Source of the DNA: Ignavibacteria bacterium
GTDB lineage: Bacteria; Bacteroidota; Ignavibacteria; Ignavibacteriales; Melioribacteraceae
DNA length: 7,769 nt
Assembly: GCA_027347805.1 (NCBI GenBank)
Contig: DAIEQP010000309.1
Coordinates: 1 to 7,769, forward strand
Direction of reading: 5' to 3'
Shown here one piece after another: positions 6,389 through 7,769 of the stretch. Each line of letters begins with the position of its first letter. Position 1 is the stretch's first letter. Both the position numbers and the translations under genes were made by a program. The notes beneath the pieces are model-generated. The model saw only the letters and a program-made list of their open reading frames with translations. It ran no database searches and was not told the DNA's origin.

Positions 6389-7684
6389 GTTTATGTCCCT
6401 TATTCTCTTTGGCTTTTTCTGCTGCATCAACTTCTTTAATAACTGATTTTGATTTCAAAAAGTTGATTACTTTTTCTTCAAGAATGAGATCTACTTTATT
6501 TGTGTCTTTATAATATTTAACAAGCTTATTAACAGAAATTCCGGTTTGTTCAGCTTCCTTCTTTGCTGCTTCTTCAAGTTCGGAATCTTCAACAACAATA
6601 TTTTCCTGTGCAGCAAGATTTTCAAGGATTATATGCCACTTTGCATTCCATTCGGCTCTAGGTCTGTAATATTCTGAAACAGCATTTTCATCAAAGTTAG
6701 GCATCTTATAACGCTTCGCATTTTCTCTTTCGGCATCAATCATTCTCTTATGAAGATTATCGATATAGCCTTTTGGTGCAGCAAAATCATTGTTCTTAAC
6801 AACTTTATCTAGAAGAGCATTTGTAACAGCATCATCAGATTGTTTAGAATAATAATCTTCGATGTTCTTTTTAATTTGTTCTCTCAACTCTTCAATTGTA
6901 GCAGCTTTATTCCTGGAAACTTTTTTAACCAACTCTTCAGTTAATTCAGGTTTAGTTTTCTTTTCAATATTTGTTATTTCTGCTTTATAACGAAACTCTT
7001 CTTTATGAAGTTCCTCGCCATGATAATGTTCATCTGTAAAAGTAAAATCAAATGAATCGTTTAATTTTTTCCTACAGCATTTGTTTTGATATTTTCATTT
7101 ACTTTTTCGTCAGCGAGGTCAATTTTAATATTTTCACTTCTTGAGCCAGCCATTTCAGCACCGGATTCATCAATTCGCTGCAAGTTAACTGTAATTCTAT
7201 AATCGGTATTCTCAACTAACTGTGCAGGTTCAAAGATTTCATGAGGTTTGAACATGAATTCAATTTCTTTGTCAACATCTGCATCGGTGAATTTGAAAAT
7301 CGGTTTTTCAATTTCAAGACCTGTATAATCTTTCAGATCAAGTTTTGGCTTGACTTCATATTTAACCTTGAAGACAAGTTTTGAACCGGGGACAAAATCT
7401 ATATCTAAAAGTTGAGGAGTGCTTATAGGTTTTAAATTTTCTTGATCAACTGCATCCCAGAATTTTTTGTTAGAAATTTCTTCAGCAGCACGGTATTCTA
7501 TTGCTTCGCCGTATAATTTCTTAATCATACCAACAGGAGCTTTACCTTTTCTAAAGCCATCGATAGTAATTTTTTTACTTTCGTCTATGTATGCTTTCTG
7601 AATTTCCGGTTTGATTTCCTCGTAGGTTAAGTGAACTTCAATTTCTTGTTGATCAGGGGCTAATTGATTGATTTTTACTTCCAA
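6378..7684 (-). pseudogene. tig: Trigger factor gene with a single one-base frameshift
   Basis: Trigger factor is the ribosome-bound chaperone and peptidyl-prolyl isomerase that meets nascent chains. The first segment (7061-7684, 207 codons) begins MEVKINQLAP and holds the ribosome-binding signature G43-F-R-K-G-K-A-P50, then the start of the FKBP-type PPIase domain, and stops at TAA right after GGA AAA AAT. The -1 frame continues without a gap as LNDSFDFTFTDE..., PELTEELVKKV and the helical C-terminal domain to the TAA at 6378. One A added to the six-A run (7065-7070) gives GGA AAA AAA TTA AAC and a 435-residue protein, the normal family length. No other damage is visible. Explanations: sequencing or assembly error in a homopolymer (most likely), a recent real mutation (tig is dispensable in E. 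coli), or programmed -1 frameshifting. Start: TTG 7682-7684 with GAGGA 4 bases upstream. The protein ends in a His-rich GHKHEH tail that overlaps clpP. A restart at 6930-6932 (TTG, no spaced ribosome site) looks spurious. Confidence 0.9.
7064..7070 (-). other. Frameshift site in tig: A AAA AAT heptamer before an immediate stop
   Basis: Read on the minus strand in the upstream frame: GGA AAA AAT TAA. The seven bases A AAA AAT fit the X XXY YYZ pattern for tandem -1 slippage, and slipping there yields the continuous trigger factor at exactly its expected length. Against a programmed event: AGGA directly abuts the site rather than lying about 10 bases upstream, and I see no strong stem-loop in the 60 bases downstream. 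Confidence 0.6.
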
Positions 7685-7688
7685 ATAT

Positions 7689-7693
7689 TCCTC
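7689..7693 (-). promoter_or_regulatory. Ribosome binding site of tig, fixing a TTG start
   Basis: GAGGA on the minus strand lies 4 bases before the TTG at 7682-7684. The encoded MEVKINQLAP aligns with the normal trigger factor N-terminus, and G43 falls at the same number as in E. coli, which supports this start. Confidence 0.75.
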
Positions 7694-7713
7694 AAATTAA
7701 ATTATTAATATAA

Positions 7714-7769
<56 letters not shown>

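Noticed and set aside
6389..6430. Longer ClpP starting MMQQKKPKRIRD
   Set aside because: The added residues are the antiparallel-free shadow of the tig C-terminus in another frame, and the ATG at 6386-6388 has a well-placed AGGG.
6378..6932. Separate 184-residue gene starting MVKKVSRNKAAT
   Set aside because: It is the C-terminal half of trigger factor in the shifted frame; its TTG start has no spaced ribosome site, and homologous sequence (LNDSFDFTFTDE..., PELTEEL) continues upstream of it to the frameshift.

Overview
All genes in this AT-rich window lie on the minus strand, so it reads from right to left: tRNA-Leu(UAG) - tig (trigger factor) - clpP - exported dipeptidyl peptidase IV-type S9 peptidase - multi-receiver hybrid histidine-kinase-like protein - gltX (glutamyl-tRNA synthetase, cut by the left window edge). 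The low GC, a tRNA gene without an encoded CCA, an exported DPP IV close to those of Bacteroidota, and an exact match to the Bacteroidota-type promoter core TAnnTTTG before gltX all suggest the Bacteroidota/Chlorobiota/Ignavibacteriota (FCB) group. The exact genus cannot be read from this window.

Right part (5.7-7.77 kb) is a protein-quality-control unit. The tRNA-Leu 3' end is followed after 30 bases by tig, which overlaps clpP by 11 bases, and a strong hairpin terminator follows clpP. Trigger factor folds nascent chains at the ribosome exit and ClpP degrades failed proteins. clpX, often found next to clpP, is not here. The tig reading frame is broken once, at a run of six A (minus strand) inside the PPIase domain. 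One more A would restore a normal 435-residue protein, and the site also matches a -1 slippery heptamer, A AAA AAT.

Middle part (3.4-5.7 kb) is an intact, secreted S9 peptidase with its own ribosome binding site and a weaker hairpin behind it. Left part (1.05-3.4 kb) is a soluble GAF / degenerate histidine kinase / three-receiver protein that has lost the phospho-accepting His and the main ATP-binding residues, while all three receivers keep theirs. A terminator follows it, and that terminator's U-tract overlaps the presumed gltX promoter.

The region is mostly housekeeping, and I see no mobile element, CRISPR array, phage gene or obvious novel multi-gene system. The points most worth a second look are the tig frameshift and the pseudokinase with three receivers. 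No stretch longer than about 300 bases lacks a gene.
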